From positions 1-33,600 of the IMG/VR virus record IMGVR_UViG_3300004369_000070: 33,600 nucleotides of DNA; one strand, given 5' to 3'. How positions within the stretch are numbered: position 1 is the first letter of the stretch; the number at the start of each line of letters is the position of its first letter. Made by a program: the position numbers and the translations under genes. This DNA comes from a virus. Under the pieces are notes generated by a model. The model worked only from the letters and a program-made list of their open reading frames with translations. It ran no database searches and was not told where the DNA came from. Below are positions 1 through 9,100 of the stretch, piece by piece.

Positions 1-1579
1 AGTTAGTTCCTTCAGTTACCTGAATTTGATAGTTTACTGATCTATAAGTTGTTGCACTTATGGACATTACAACTGCTGGACTTGTACTATTTGTTGTGAG
101 AATACCGGATTGAATATCTCCTGCAATCAGTTCCAGATTAGTTGCAGATACTGGTGCAAAAGTAAACTTACTAATACTTGCATCATATCTTAAGAATCTA
201 CCATCACCCAAATTTGAAATATCTACATCATCCAAATCATCTAAACGAACAGCACCACCGCCACCAATGGATCCGAGTTGATACTGTACTCTCTCTACGA
301 ATCTTTTATAGTGTTGCTGTAACTGATCAAGAGTTACAAAGTTCTGATCAATAGGAGTAAGAGGATCTGGATTATCAGTATCTGGTGGATCTGCACCAAG
401 AGGAACATTAGTCTCTGCTAAAAGTTTCTGCTCCTCCTGCAGTTTCTTTTGAGAAGACTTAATATCCTTAATGATCTTATAAAGACCTTTGATATCAGAC
501 TTTACATAATCAATATCTTTATCATAATACTTGACTTCAGGAAGACTAGAAATCTCTTCCTTCAATTCATTAAAATACTTAAGAAGTAACTCATCAGTTT
601 TTACACTGGTATAGTTAATCTCCTTTAGTTCTTTATTGATATTTTTCTTTAGAGTGTTGTACTCTCCAAGAATCTGTTTCTTAAGTTTACGATCATCATC
701 TTTAAACTCTTTGTGGTACTCCCACATTTTAAGAGATGAAGATCTCATCTCCTTCCAGATTTTTTCTTTCTCTTCGTCAATACGAACGTTTACTTTACTA
801 TCAAGATCATTGATATCAGAATCAATCTTGACTGCATTGTTAAAGTACTTTGTCTCTAAATCTTCAGATAGTTGCTCAAGGTCATATTCAACTTTCCCTC
901 GCAATCCTTCAATTTTATCGGAGACTTTTATGAAGTCATCTTCAATAACACTAAAGGTTTTGCCAATCCAAGAGAAGTCTGGAACTTCATTTATTTCATT
1001 GATCCATTTAGGAAACTTAGGAATCGATGCTTTAACTTGATCAATTGCTTCACAGATCGCTTCAATCTCAGCATCGTAATACTTAACCTCAGGAAGGTTT
1101 GCTACATCAGTTTGAAGACTATCAATTCTGTCTTCAATAGCATCCACCTGCTCATCATAATACTTGACCTCTGGAAGATCTTTAATCTGAGATCTAACTA
1201 AGTCAATCTGATCACAGATTGCTTCTACTTCTCTATCGTAATACTTTACTTCAGGAAGTTGCGAGATTTGCTCTGCAAGTTCCTCAAGTTCTTTATCGTA
1301 ATACTTAATCTCTGGAATATCAGGAATCTCTTCCCTGACATCATTAATCAGACGGATTAATTCTGGAAATGGTGGAATAATATCTTTTACTTCTGCGAAA
1401 GTATTTCCGTCAGCGTCTTCTATAGTTACCGTTTCTTCGTTTATTACTTCTTTTTCTTCTTCAATAAAATCTTCTACAGAAGGGAGATCCTCTGCGTTCT
1501 CTTCTGTAATATAATCTTCTATTGACGGTAGACTTTCATCTCCATCGAAATCCTCATATGAGGGCAAATCCTTAGACAT
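1..1579 (-). CDS. Coiled-coil/fibre-like virion structural protein (C-terminus beyond window)
   Basis: An uninterrupted reading frame starts at ATG 1579 and is still open at base 1 (526 codons seen). The N-terminus is very acidic and holds three copies of an LPSxED(F/Y) motif (residues about 5, 17 and 32). It is followed by tandem heptad-like repeats, each carrying (L/I)PE(V/I)KYYD near residues 88, 108, 135, 162 and 346. Long charged helices (about 210-390) look coiled-coil. A proline-rich break (about 392-410) leads to a Gly-rich hinge and a LDDLDDVDISNL segment typical of phage fibre proteins, then a beta-rich part cut by the edge. An AGAGGAAGGGAGAG purine tract lies 28-41 bases upstream of the ATG, too far to be a normal ribosome binding site. 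It follows gp16, where T4 has gp17. I infer an extended virion fibre or whisker-like protein; the exact position in the particle is unknown. Confidence 0.75.
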   Translation of the reverse strand, partial: MSKDLPSYEDFDGDESLPSIEDYITEENAEDLPSVEDFIEEEKEVINEETVTIEDADGNTFAEVKDIIPPFPELIRLINDVREEIPDIPEIKYYDKELEELAEQISQLPEVKYYDREVEAICDQIDLVRSQIKDLPEVKYYDEQVDAIEDRIDSLQTDVANLPEVKYYDAEIEAICEAIDQVKASIPKFPKWINEINEVPDFSWIGKTFSVIEDDFIKVSDKIEGLRGKVEYDLEQLSEDLETKYFNNAVKIDSDINDLDSKVNVRIDEEKEKIWKEMRSSSLKMWEYHKEFKDDDRKLKKQILGEYNTLKKNINKELKEINYTSVKTDELLLKYFNELKEEISSLPEVKYYDKDIDYVKSDIKGLYKIIKDIKSSQKKLQEEQKLLAETNVPLGADPPDTDNPDPLTPIDQNFVTLDQLQQHYKRFVERVQYQLGSIGGGGAVRLDDLDDVDISNLGDGRFLRYDASISKFTFAPVSATNLELIAGDIQSGILTTNSTSPAVVMSISATTYRSVNYQIQVTEGTN

Positions 1580-1621
1580 TTTATTAGTACTTAATACTTC
1601 GGGATTTCTCTCCCTTCCTCT

Positions 1622-2044
1622 TTATTTAGGATCCTTCTTAAGTCCATCCTTCAGCATCTTTGCTAAATCTGCTGTTGATCCAACAAACAATGCATTGTTA
1701 ACAGTAGATGGTCCTTTGACCTTTTCCTCTGCCTCTACGTCCTTTAATTTCTTTTGAAGGTCAAGTAATTTATCAGTCGCGTCTGCAACGTTTTTAATCA
1801 ACTGACCTGCAACTTCATATGCTCTTGGCATCTCACTTTCTTGAGCGAGTTCAAGAACACCGTTCAATGCTTCCTGTCCTTTTTCGATGATGGAATAAAG
1901 ATTACCTCTAGTGTATTCGTAATCTTTTTTAATGTCATCAAGTTGTGCTTTTGGCACCACAGTTTCTTTTTTAACTACTTCCGCATTTACAACATCATCT
2001 GACACATTGAAAGTTTCGTTAAGATCGTCAAAGTTTTTAGTCAT
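1622..2044 (-). CDS. 16: gp16 small terminase subunit
   Basis: This 140-aa protein matches what I know of cyanophage gp16, the small terminase that recognises DNA and regulates the gp17 packaging motor at the portal. T4 gp16 is about 164 aa, so the length fits. The central part (about residues 36-105) is helical with coiled-coil character (DDIKKDYEYTRGNLYSIIEK, then VADATDKLLDLQKKLKDVEA), as expected for the oligomerising core. The C-terminal NNALFVGSTADLAKML block is conserved in cyanophage versions. Its ATG overlaps the gp15 stop as TAATG, so the two are probably translationally coupled. gp17 does not follow directly; a fibre-like gene does. Confidence 0.9.
   Translation of the reverse strand: MTKNFDDLNETFNVSDDVVNAEVVKKETVVPKAQLDDIKKDYEYTRGNLYSIIEKGQEALNGVLELAQESEMPRAYEVAGQLIKNVADATDKLLDLQKKLKDVEAEEKVKGPSTVNNALFVGSTADLAKMLKDGLKKDPK
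1623..1630 (-). promoter_or_regulatory. Possible late promoter box before the fibre-like gene
   Basis: Minus strand CCTAAATA, identical to the box before gp15. It overlaps the gp16 stop and lies 44 bases before ATG 1579. It could serve the one gene here that has an intergenic leader of about 40 bases. Confidence 0.3.
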
Positions 2045-3060
2045 TAGATAAATCCACCATCAAAACCAAAGTTATCACCATCTTCAATAAGAGCACTATC
2101 TGCACCAAGAGTTCCAATACTTGTAGTTGTGGTGGTATAGTCAATACCTTTGACCTCAGAACCACCAACATGTTTAGTAGCAGCAGTATTGTCTCTTCCT
2201 CTATCTACAGTTAGTTTATTTCCAGTCTTTGACCTTACATATAATTCTTCATCTCCAATGAAGATATATTTGTCTGCCAAGATACCAGTGGCATCAGCAA
2301 CTTCAATAGTTTTTGCTGTTGCTGTGATGTCTGATGCCAATGTAGTAACAACGTTGTCTGTGTAAGACTTAAGTGCTCTTGCAGTAGCAGAATAAGTAAC
2401 TTCTCTTCTTGTATTTGTAGTATCTGTTCCAACAAGATAACTGACAGTAGATCTCTTGATGATATCCTTGGATGCAGACTTGGTTGGTCCAAAGAGGTAT
2501 GTTTTGGCGGTAAATCTTAAAGTATAATATAAAACCCTTCTAGTAGTAAAATCGCCTTCATAATCATCCTGCATTGTGATATTTTCTAACACAATAGGAA
2601 TATCTCTTTTCTCCCTAATTTCATCAACCAGTTCAATGGAAAGATTATATGCGGGTTGAAAATAAGGTAAAATCTGCTCTACAATTTGAAGAGCATCGTC
2701 ATTTAGTTTAGTATAAACACTCAATTCAAATTGCATATTATATGGAACTGGCATATAAGTTTTGCGAGTTTCAGTTCCATCATTTTTGTCTTTTGCGACA
2801 AATGTTTGAGTTGTAGTTACTTTTCTACTAGCATCATAAGTAAGTCCAGTAAATTCAAAAGACATCCTTGGCAAAGTAATTGCCATTGGTTTATTAAGAT
2901 CTGGTGATTGCTCAATTCTAGCTAAAAACTTCTGAGTTGGTCCATATGCTAAAGGTACTCTTACAACAGAACCTTCCTGTTGGATCTCCATTGAATTAAA
3001 CAGAGTTCCAAAACCAATAATGGTTTTTCTCAAAATTTCGTTGTAAAAGTATTCAAACAT
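2044..3060 (-). CDS. 15: gp15 tail terminator / tail sheath stabiliser, with C-terminal extension
   Basis: The N-terminus (MFEYFYNEILRKTIIGFGTLFN) matches the T4 gp15 family, the hexameric ring that caps the tail tube and sheath and binds the neck. T4 gp15 is about 272 aa; this one is 338. The extra length is a module at about residues 236-305 with the pattern GDEELYVRSKTGN-LTVDRG, which recurs in the giant gp7-like protein and in the DUF4815 protein. The last residues end in DGDNFGFDGGFI. It sits between gp14 and gp16 as in T4. A CCTAAATA box overlapping the gp14 stop could be a late promoter. The ribosome binding site is weak. Confidence 0.92.
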   Translation of the reverse strand: MFEYFYNEILRKTIIGFGTLFNSMEIQQEGSVVRVPLAYGPTQKFLARIEQSPDLNKPMAITLPRMSFEFTGLTYDASRKVTTTQTFVAKDKNDGTETRKTYMPVPYNMQFELSVYTKLNDDALQIVEQILPYFQPAYNLSIELVDEIREKRDIPIVLENITMQDDYEGDFTTRRVLYYTLRFTAKTYLFGPTKSASKDIIKRSTVSYLVGTDTTNTRREVTYSATARALKSYTDNVVTTLASDITATAKTIEVADATGILADKYIFIGDEELYVRSKTGNKLTVDRGRDNTAATKHVGGSEVKGIDYTTTTTSIGTLGADSALIEDGDNFGFDGGFI

Positions 3061-3093
3061 GATTAAACTTTAAACCATTACCTGCAGTAGAAC

Positions 3094-3101
3094 TATTTAG
3101 G
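3094..3101 (-). promoter_or_regulatory. Possible late promoter box before gp15
   Basis: Minus strand CCTAAATA, six of eight matches to TATAAATA. It includes the gp14 stop and lies 34 bases before the gp15 ATG, further than the other boxes. Confidence 0.3.
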
Positions 3102-4548
3102 GTATTCCAAATGGATTCTGCTCACTAAAGTCTAATATTGCATCTGCAGCAGTTTCAATATCAAAGTTATCTGCATATGGATCATTATCAATGGTTTTAT
3201 CTATGACTTTCAGAACTCTAGTAGCGCCTGAAGTTGATCCTGTTAAAGTTTCTCCTGCAGAAAAACTTCCAGAAATATTTGCAACTTCGAGAACATTTGT
3301 ATCTGCATCCCAAGATCTAACTCTTGCGGTTGTGTTACTAGTAGATCCTGTTACAATTTCATTAAATATAAAGTTTCCAATGTTTGTACCTGTTATTGGT
3401 GCTCCGATAGAAATAGTTGGTGCAACTGAATATCCAAGACCAGCATTTGTCAAGTAAATATTTGTTATCGTTCCTGCAGCAGAAACTACAGCAGTTGCAG
3501 CTGCTGAAACAGTCGTTACGCCAGATTTAAATATTTCATTGGTAAATGAAATATTTGGATTTGTGATATATCCTCCGCCAGCGTTTGTAATTGTGACTAC
3601 ACCAACAATATCGTCTCCAATAACGGTTGTTGCTGCAGCGCCACTACCAGTTCCATCAGTGGTTCTAAAAGTTACTGTAGGTGCCACTGTGTATCCAGAA
3701 CCTGGATTTGCAACATCAACCCTCTGAACTGATTGGAATTTTGGATTTACATTAAGATTACAAACATTGATACCACCAATCATTGAGGCAATACCTACGG
3801 CATTTACTCCACCTGAAGGTGCTGCAGTTACCTCAACAGTTGGAACCATTCCATATCCACCACCTCTATTGGTTATTGTAAACGATCTCACACCACCATC
3901 AACAAGTCCTGTAATAGCAGTAGCGGTGACTGCTGTTCCAACCATTGTGAGAGTTTGAGTTATTCCCCGAATGGTACTAATACCATCATCAGTCAATCCA
4001 TCAACTTCATTTCCCAATAACTCATTATCAATTTCATCAATTCCAGTTGCAATAACTTCATCTTGATACTGAAAGAGTTCGCAAGATAACTCATAGACAT
4101 AAAGATCTTGCAATTGATAATATGGTTTCGCATATTCTACATCTTTAATTTCATATATGCGATCATCTAGAGGAAACCAAATTAAATCTCCACCTTTTGG
4201 TCTAGTGGATAATTTAATATTTGATTGTCCCTGAATCAAAGGAGTGATGTAGTTTTCATATCTCTCTCTAGAAATAATAAGCTTCACTTCATCTTTCGAT
4301 TCAATACCAAATTTTGATAATACGTCTCCAGCACCACCATAAGCATCAAAGTTATCTACATACGCCTCAATTGGTAAAGCATTATCAAACTTAGATTGAA
4401 CAACCTCTCTTATGACAGTTTTTTCTGTGAGGTACTTTCTTGGAATATAATATATGTCAACACCATACATCCTCAACTGTTCGTTGATCAAATCCTGAAC
4501 TAAGTTCTGCTCAGATTTAGTACCTTGAGTAAAAAATGGATTTAACAT
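3097..4548 (-). CDS. 14: gp14 neck protein with a large beta-repeat insertion
   Basis: Residues 1-190 (MLNPFFTQGTKSEQNLVQDL, MYGVDIYYIPRKYL, DLIWFPLDDRIYEIKDVEY) match the T4-type gp14 neck protein that, with gp13, joins the finished head to the tail. The C-terminal tail (about 450-483, DPYADNFDIETAADAILDFSEQNPFG) is also family-like. T4 gp14 is about 256 aa; this one is 483. Between the conserved ends sit four G-x-G-Y/P-x-V beta repeats (residues about 220-380, nt about 3400-3890), then a TSGAT-type module (about 400-450). A 29-base stretch at 3470-3498 is identical to part of the giant gene. The ATG overlaps the gp13 stop (TAATG), with AGGT just upstream. Confidence 0.92.
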   Translation of the reverse strand: MLNPFFTQGTKSEQNLVQDLINEQLRMYGVDIYYIPRKYLTEKTVIREVVQSKFDNALPIEAYVDNFDAYGGAGDVLSKFGIESKDEVKLIISRERYENYITPLIQGQSNIKLSTRPKGGDLIWFPLDDRIYEIKDVEYAKPYYQLQDLYVYELSCELFQYQDEVIATGIDEIDNELLGNEVDGLTDDGISTIRGITQTLTMVGTAVTATAITGLVDGGVRSFTITNRGGGYGMVPTVEVTAAPSGGVNAVGIASMIGGINVCNLNVNPKFQSVQRVDVANPGSGYTVAPTVTFRTTDGTGSGAAATTVIGDDIVGVVTITNAGGGYITNPNISFTNEIFKSGVTTVSAAATAVVSAAGTITNIYLTNAGLGYSVAPTISIGAPITGTNIGNFIFNEIVTGSTSNTTARVRSWDADTNVLEVANISGSFSAGETLTGSTSGATRVLKVIDKTIDNDPYADNFDIETAADAILDFSEQNPFGIP

Positions 4549-5393
4549 TAACCTATCATATCAAGGGGTGGAAGTTCATAAGTATTTGACATGACTTCTT
4601 TAATATTATCTAACTCTTTTTCTGCATCATCATATATTTGTCTTCCATTCAATTCTATTCCTCCAGGAAGTTTTACTCCTTGGAACTTGATGAGATTTTG
4701 TCCCCACTGTCTTTTAATAAGAGCAGTCAAATATCTTTTTACAAAAGAATCATTATAAACTCTTACATAATCATTAGGATCTAAAAGTCTATAGCAATCA
4801 ATAATGATATAATCATCAACAGCAATACTTGACCAATCTATATCGAGATATAATCTATCTTGTCTTTGATTGAATCTGATTTGTTTTTGTGTTGTTAATG
4901 CAAAATCGATATCTTCGAGATATCTTTTGGTCATTGCATATGTTAAAATTTCTGTAGAACCCCAATAGTAAATATCATTCAAAAATAACTGATATTTAAC
5001 ACTGAACATATTATTTGTTACAGTGTTAGAACCGTCAAAATGGAAAATTTTTGAAATACCTATAACATGCGGAGGAATCTGAAGATAGTTACTATTCTCT
5101 TCATATGAAAAAGTAGTTGCAGCTCCTGCAATCGTTGTATCTGCAGTAGTGGTTACAATACCAATAGGATTACTTCCACCTCTACCTCGTCCCCTATCAA
5201 TATCTGCTTGAGTAACTTTGTATTTTAAAAATGTTTGAGTTACTCCATCAAAATGTCTTTCGTGGAAATACTGAAGGGCATCATCAACCAGATCATCAAT
5301 CTGCTCATCAGCAACATTAATCTCCAATACAGGAGCACCTAGCTGCCTCTTACAGTACGCAATTAATTCTGATCTACTTGCTGGTTGAGCCAT
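4548..5393 (-). CDS. 13: gp13 neck protein
   Basis: This 281-aa protein is the T4-like gp13 head-completion/neck protein, forming the ring between portal and gp14 (T4 gp13 is about 309 aa). The N-terminal block SELIAYCKRQLGAPVLEINV-DEQIDDLVDDALQYFHERH is strongly conserved in cyanophage gp13. The middle carries a short Gly/Arg-rich loop (DRGRGRGGSNP). The ATG has AGGAAA 11-16 bases upstream. A late-promoter-like CATAAATA box lies 23 bases upstream and contains the stop codon of the preceding 128-aa gene. It is coupled to gp14 by a one-base TAATG overlap. Confidence 0.92.
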   Translation of the reverse strand: MAQPASRSELIAYCKRQLGAPVLEINVADEQIDDLVDDALQYFHERHFDGVTQTFLKYKVTQADIDRGRGRGGSNPIGIVTTTADTTIAGAATTFSYEENSNYLQIPPHVIGISKIFHFDGSNTVTNNMFSVKYQLFLNDIYYWGSTEILTYAMTKRYLEDIDFALTTQKQIRFNQRQDRLYLDIDWSSIAVDDYIIIDCYRLLDPNDYVRVYNDSFVKRYLTALIKRQWGQNLIKFQGVKLPGGIELNGRQIYDDAEKELDNIKEVMSNTYELPPLDMIG

Positions 5394-5415
5394 TTATTCA
5401 CTAGTTTCCTATGTG

Positions 5416-5423
5416 TATTTATG
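5416..5423 (-). promoter_or_regulatory. T4-type late promoter box before gp13
   Basis: Read on the minus strand this is CATAAATA, matching NATAAATA, the form of the T4 late -10 element (TATAAATA) I recall for cyanophage S-PM2. It lies 23 bases from the gp13 ATG and includes the TAA stop of the upstream 128-aa gene. The predicted transcript would start just before the AGGAAA ribosome binding site, giving a leader of about 17 bases. Start-site mapping is not available here. Confidence 0.55.
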
Positions 5424-5805
5424 GTGCTGCTGATACTGCAGGAACCACCATTACATTGCCATTCGCAATGGTATATAAAGTCGATCCACTACTAACTATC
5501 ACATCATACATGTATCTTCCTTGGTCAAGACTTCTAGTCGAAGTAGAACCTAAAGAAATTTTTAGTTTGCCTTCTAGAGCACTAGTGATTCCAACCGAAA
5601 ACGAGGTTGTTACACCAAGTGTTGCTCCTACAGCGACACTTTTAGATATTGCTGCAGAACCAGAGTAACCAGTCAAATCAAATGCAGTGTTAGCATTATT
5701 AGTTACATTGAATGTAGTTTCAAAATCTGATCCACCATAGATTGTCAGATTGACACCATAAGGAACCCCTGAGTCTGGATCAAAAGTGATATTTTTAGAT
5801 GGCAT
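5419..5805 (-). CDS. Small virion structural protein, beta-sandwich type
   Basis: A 128-aa protein rich in Thr, Ser, Gly and Val with alternating beta pattern (SDFETTFNVTNNANTAFDLTGYSGSAAI, then DQGRYMYDVIVSSGSTLYTIANGNVMVVP). The layout resembles phage proteins of the baseplate-upper-protein N-domain type, with a polar-field beta sandwich and a TGY/TGA turn, but I cannot assign a family firmly. It lies between the large DUF4815 protein and gp13, where cyanophages commonly carry small virion proteins. AGGAT lies about 10 bases before the ATG, and only four bases separate it from the previous stop. A tail or neck-fibre accessory role is inference. Confidence 0.75.
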   Translation of the reverse strand: MPSKNITFDPDSGVPYGVNLTIYGGSDFETTFNVTNNANTAFDLTGYSGSAAISKSVAVGATLGVTTSFSVGITSALEGKLKISLGSTSTRSLDQGRYMYDVIVSSGSTLYTIANGNVMVVPAVSAAP

Positions 5806-5809
5806 CTGA

Positions 5810-5977
5810 CTATCCTATAATTGCGATTGTTTCTTGCTGCTTATAATATAATTTTGCAAAAGACTTTGCAATATTCTTTAGCATATCACGGTCATCACAA
5901 CTATCTATCTCAAATGCAATCTTCTGATATGCAAAAGACTTTTCTAAACTTTTTAATTCAATGCTATCTGGATTCAT
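5810..5977 (-). CDS. 55-aa conserved micro-protein of unknown function
   Basis: A 55-aa frame beginning MNPDSIELKSLEKSFAYQKI and ending KLYYKQQETIAIIG. It has a good ribosome binding site (GGAG, about 7 bases before the ATG), overlaps the preceding 75-aa gene by 14 bases, and ends four bases before the next gene, so it is packed like a real late-operon gene. It is predicted mostly helical and polar, without membrane segments or Cys clusters. I recall similar small proteins at this position in other cyanophages but know no function. A virion or assembly role is only suggested by its neighbours. Confidence 0.7.
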   Translation of the reverse strand: MNPDSIELKSLEKSFAYQKIAFEIDSCDDRDMLKNIAKSFAKLYYKQQETIAIIG

Positions 5978-6191
5978 TAATCAACTCCTTTAGTAATGAC
6001 TTGATATCATTGATATCATCTTTAATACTAGCAACCTCATCTTCAATTGTTTGTATTTTTTGATTCTTTTCAGATTTAATCTTACGACTAGAAACATACT
6101 GATCATAAGATGCTTTATTTACATTAATTATATTGTTTGTTAGAGGATCTCTTGCGAGATCCTTATGACCCTTTTCAGTATAAATTTCCAT
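5964..6191 (-). CDS. 75-aa coiled-coil small protein
   Basis: From ATG 6191 the frame gives MEIYTEKGHKDLARDPLTNN and continues through a lysine-rich middle to a heptad-rich C-terminus (IEDEVASIKDDINDIKSLLKELI, about residues 48-72) that should form a coiled coil. An upstream TTG at 6206 would add five residues and overlap the DUF4815 gene; I prefer the ATG, which begins one base after that gene's stop. Neither start has a clear Shine-Dalgarno, so translation may depend on coupling. The N-terminal KDLARDPLTNNIINVNK pattern resembles small cyanophage structural proteins. Function unknown; oligomerisation or chaperone-like roles are possible. Confidence 0.72.
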   Translation of the reverse strand: MEIYTEKGHKDLARDPLTNNIINVNKASYDQYVSSRKIKSEKNQKIQTIEDEVASIKDDINDIKSLLKELINESR

Positions 6192-6192
6192 A

Positions 6193-9100
6193 TTATGCAA
6201 GAGCAATAACTCTGAGATTTTTCATTTGAGGAACTAGTTCCTGACTTGTAGATGTCATTACGATTTTAATTCTATAAGATCTAAAGTTTGGAAGATCGTC
6301 AACGGTAAATGTACGTTCAATAAAATCGGTATCGTATGCACTATATCCTTTCTTAATTGAATTTCCTATAAAAATGTCAGGTCTTCCGTCACTATCTTCT
6401 TCATTAATCACCTGTCCGTTAACGTTCAGATTCAAATATCCTGGAAATGGTTCAAAGATAGGTTCAAAACCAGGTTCAGAGTTAACTGAGTAAAAAGCTC
6501 TGATATCACAATCAGTTGGAATATGTGCATCTACAAATATTTTAATCGATGATGCAGGATTTTCAAGAGTTACTTCTTTAGAAATATACTGACATGCACT
6601 AGGATCATCGATGATAGTATTCACTCTAGAATCGGTAGCATAATTGGTAATTTCAGAATTAACTCTGTTTGATACTGCATAAACACTACATCTATCCAGA
6701 TCAATTTGAGGAGTTAATTTAGTGTTAGTTGTTCCGAGGAAAAGTCTCATTTGCATGGACTTATTGCCCTCAATAGAATCAAGTTTACGATCTTCATTTA
6801 CTTTAGAGAAAATCGCTCTTGGTGAATCAAAATAATTATTTGCATTAAGAACAACATCTTCAAATCCTGCATTTACATAAGGAATCTCATCACCACTAAT
6901 ACTTTGAGTAGTGACAGTTCTTATTTGACCAGATACGGAGGTTCCTTCTACCGCGATATTGTGTATAGATGGTTTAATAATCTCAAAAGGAATGTTTTTA
7001 GTAGCTCTGACATTATCTCCACCAGCAGATTTTGATGCATTGAGGAATAGTTTGGGGAATCCTACTCCAGTAGATCTATCAGCGTTATCATTAATTCCAA
7101 TAGTTCCAAACTTCTCAGACATGTCAAGTTTGATATGATAAGAATCTAAAGTTATTGGATTTGCAATTGTTACATTGCTTAGATCATGAGTTTTATTAAT
7201 TCTAGCAAGACTTACTCCTGCGAGTTCATACTTGTAGACTGGAGTATCTATAGGATATGATTTTGGAATTGCTCCTCTAGAAATAGATCCACCAATTGTT
7301 GATGATGTTGTAGAAGTATATTCAATTATTTCTTCACCAATCAAAAGTAATCCAGTGTTAGTTAATCCAACCCCAACACCTTCGAAAGTGGCGAAGTTAC
7401 TTCCGGTTCCAGCAGTTACCTGAAGTGGATCTGTGGACGATTTATCATATGCTGCTGACAATTTAGTGGGTTTACCATCAGGAAGAACTTTAAAGATTCT
7501 TACAAAGTTATCATCGAAGTTCATTCCATGATTAACATGATTTACCTTGATATGCAATCCATCTGTAACAGTTGTTATTACATCTGGGATAACATCTCCA
7601 CCATGATCACTATTCAGTTCTCTCTCTACATCATTAGTATCAAAGAAGCGTATAGTTCCAGCAGCTCCAGTAATAAACTCACCTTGAACATTACCAAGTA
7701 TTAATTGAGATGTTTGACCGATACTAGTTACTGTAAATCTTGCATTTCGTCCGATACTCAATCCAGCAGAATCTGATGAAGATGGAAGTGGTGCAGTAGC
7801 ATTAATAGTAACAACATCGCCAACTTGATATCCAGTCCCACCTGCATTACTGATAGTAGCTGCTATAGCAACTCCATCCTCTATAGTAATATCTGCAGTA
7901 GACCCTGTTCCATTTCCAGAAACAGCAACTAAATTTGCTCCAGTAAAAGTAAGGGATCCATCTGCTGGTGTATATCCAACTCCTGGATTAGTAACTGTTA
8001 ATGTTCCTATGGCACTAGCACCAACTCCGATTAAATCTCCCTGTGCAATTCTGTTTGTAGAAGTTCCTTGGAAGAAAGTATTTCCAAGAACATAACGATC
8101 ATCAGCAACTGTTGTTCCCAACCCAACACGAATTTCATTAGAAGCAATATTTAATGGATTCTCCATCAATGTTGGAATTAACTTATTACCTTCAGAAAGT
8201 TCTGGACTATAAAGATCTACAGATCCAAACTCAACAAAGTCCGCTCTATACAGAGTAAACTTAAGATCTTCCCACTGACTTGCTTCCCATGTAGAAGCAT
8301 TTTGCGACTTGAATAGTGATCCAAGTGTTGGTTGATTGGAAATATATGCGTCGGTTAAAATATCATTTTCACCAACTCTAGAAACATAAACACTATACTT
8401 AGTTGAGTTTGAAATTAAGCAGATGGCATATTCCTTACCCCCTTCCAGATAAACTGGAGCAGCAAATTCAAACGTAGTTGCCACAGATCCGTCAGTTGAA
8501 GTATTAACACTATCAGGATAAAGTATTACTTCAGATAAATCAAAATATTTTGGAGTTGGGAAACCATTATCCATGGTTCTGATTTGGAATCTAACGGGAG
8601 TATCTCCATCATCTTTAGTACGGAAGAATACATCACACTTCGTTATGAATACGCCTTCTGGATCTGTTTGTTCATCGACAAGGAAAGATTGTGCAAGGGG
8701 ATCATACCAACCAACAATAGATTCACTTGTAGTTGCTCGCCCAATGTTTCTAGTAGCAGTAACCTCAGTATCAATAGTTCTATTAACAAGTTCCTCTTCA
8801 AAGAGTTTCTTTTGTTCAATTTTTGCATTTCTAATAGAAATAATTTGTTCCTGAACGGTTTCTAAAGTTCCAGCAGTTGTGTATGCTTCTTCACCGACAG
8901 TAGTAGCAGAATCTTGATCATTTTCTGGGTCATTTGTTAATGTGAAAACATTATTTCCTGTATCAAACGATGGATTGTCTTTGTTACTTGGATCTGGAAT
9001 GAAGAAACTTCCTAATAAAGCTGAAGATTTATCTGTTATAAGTCTAACATTTGTTACTTCTGCTTCTGCTCCACTTGTTTGTCCAATCAGTTTCATGCCT

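Noticed and set aside
636-1201. Two overlapping plus-strand open frames (134 and 109 aa)
   Set aside because: They lie antisense to the long fibre-like gene, have no ribosome binding sites, and their composition is a mirror of its charged repeats.
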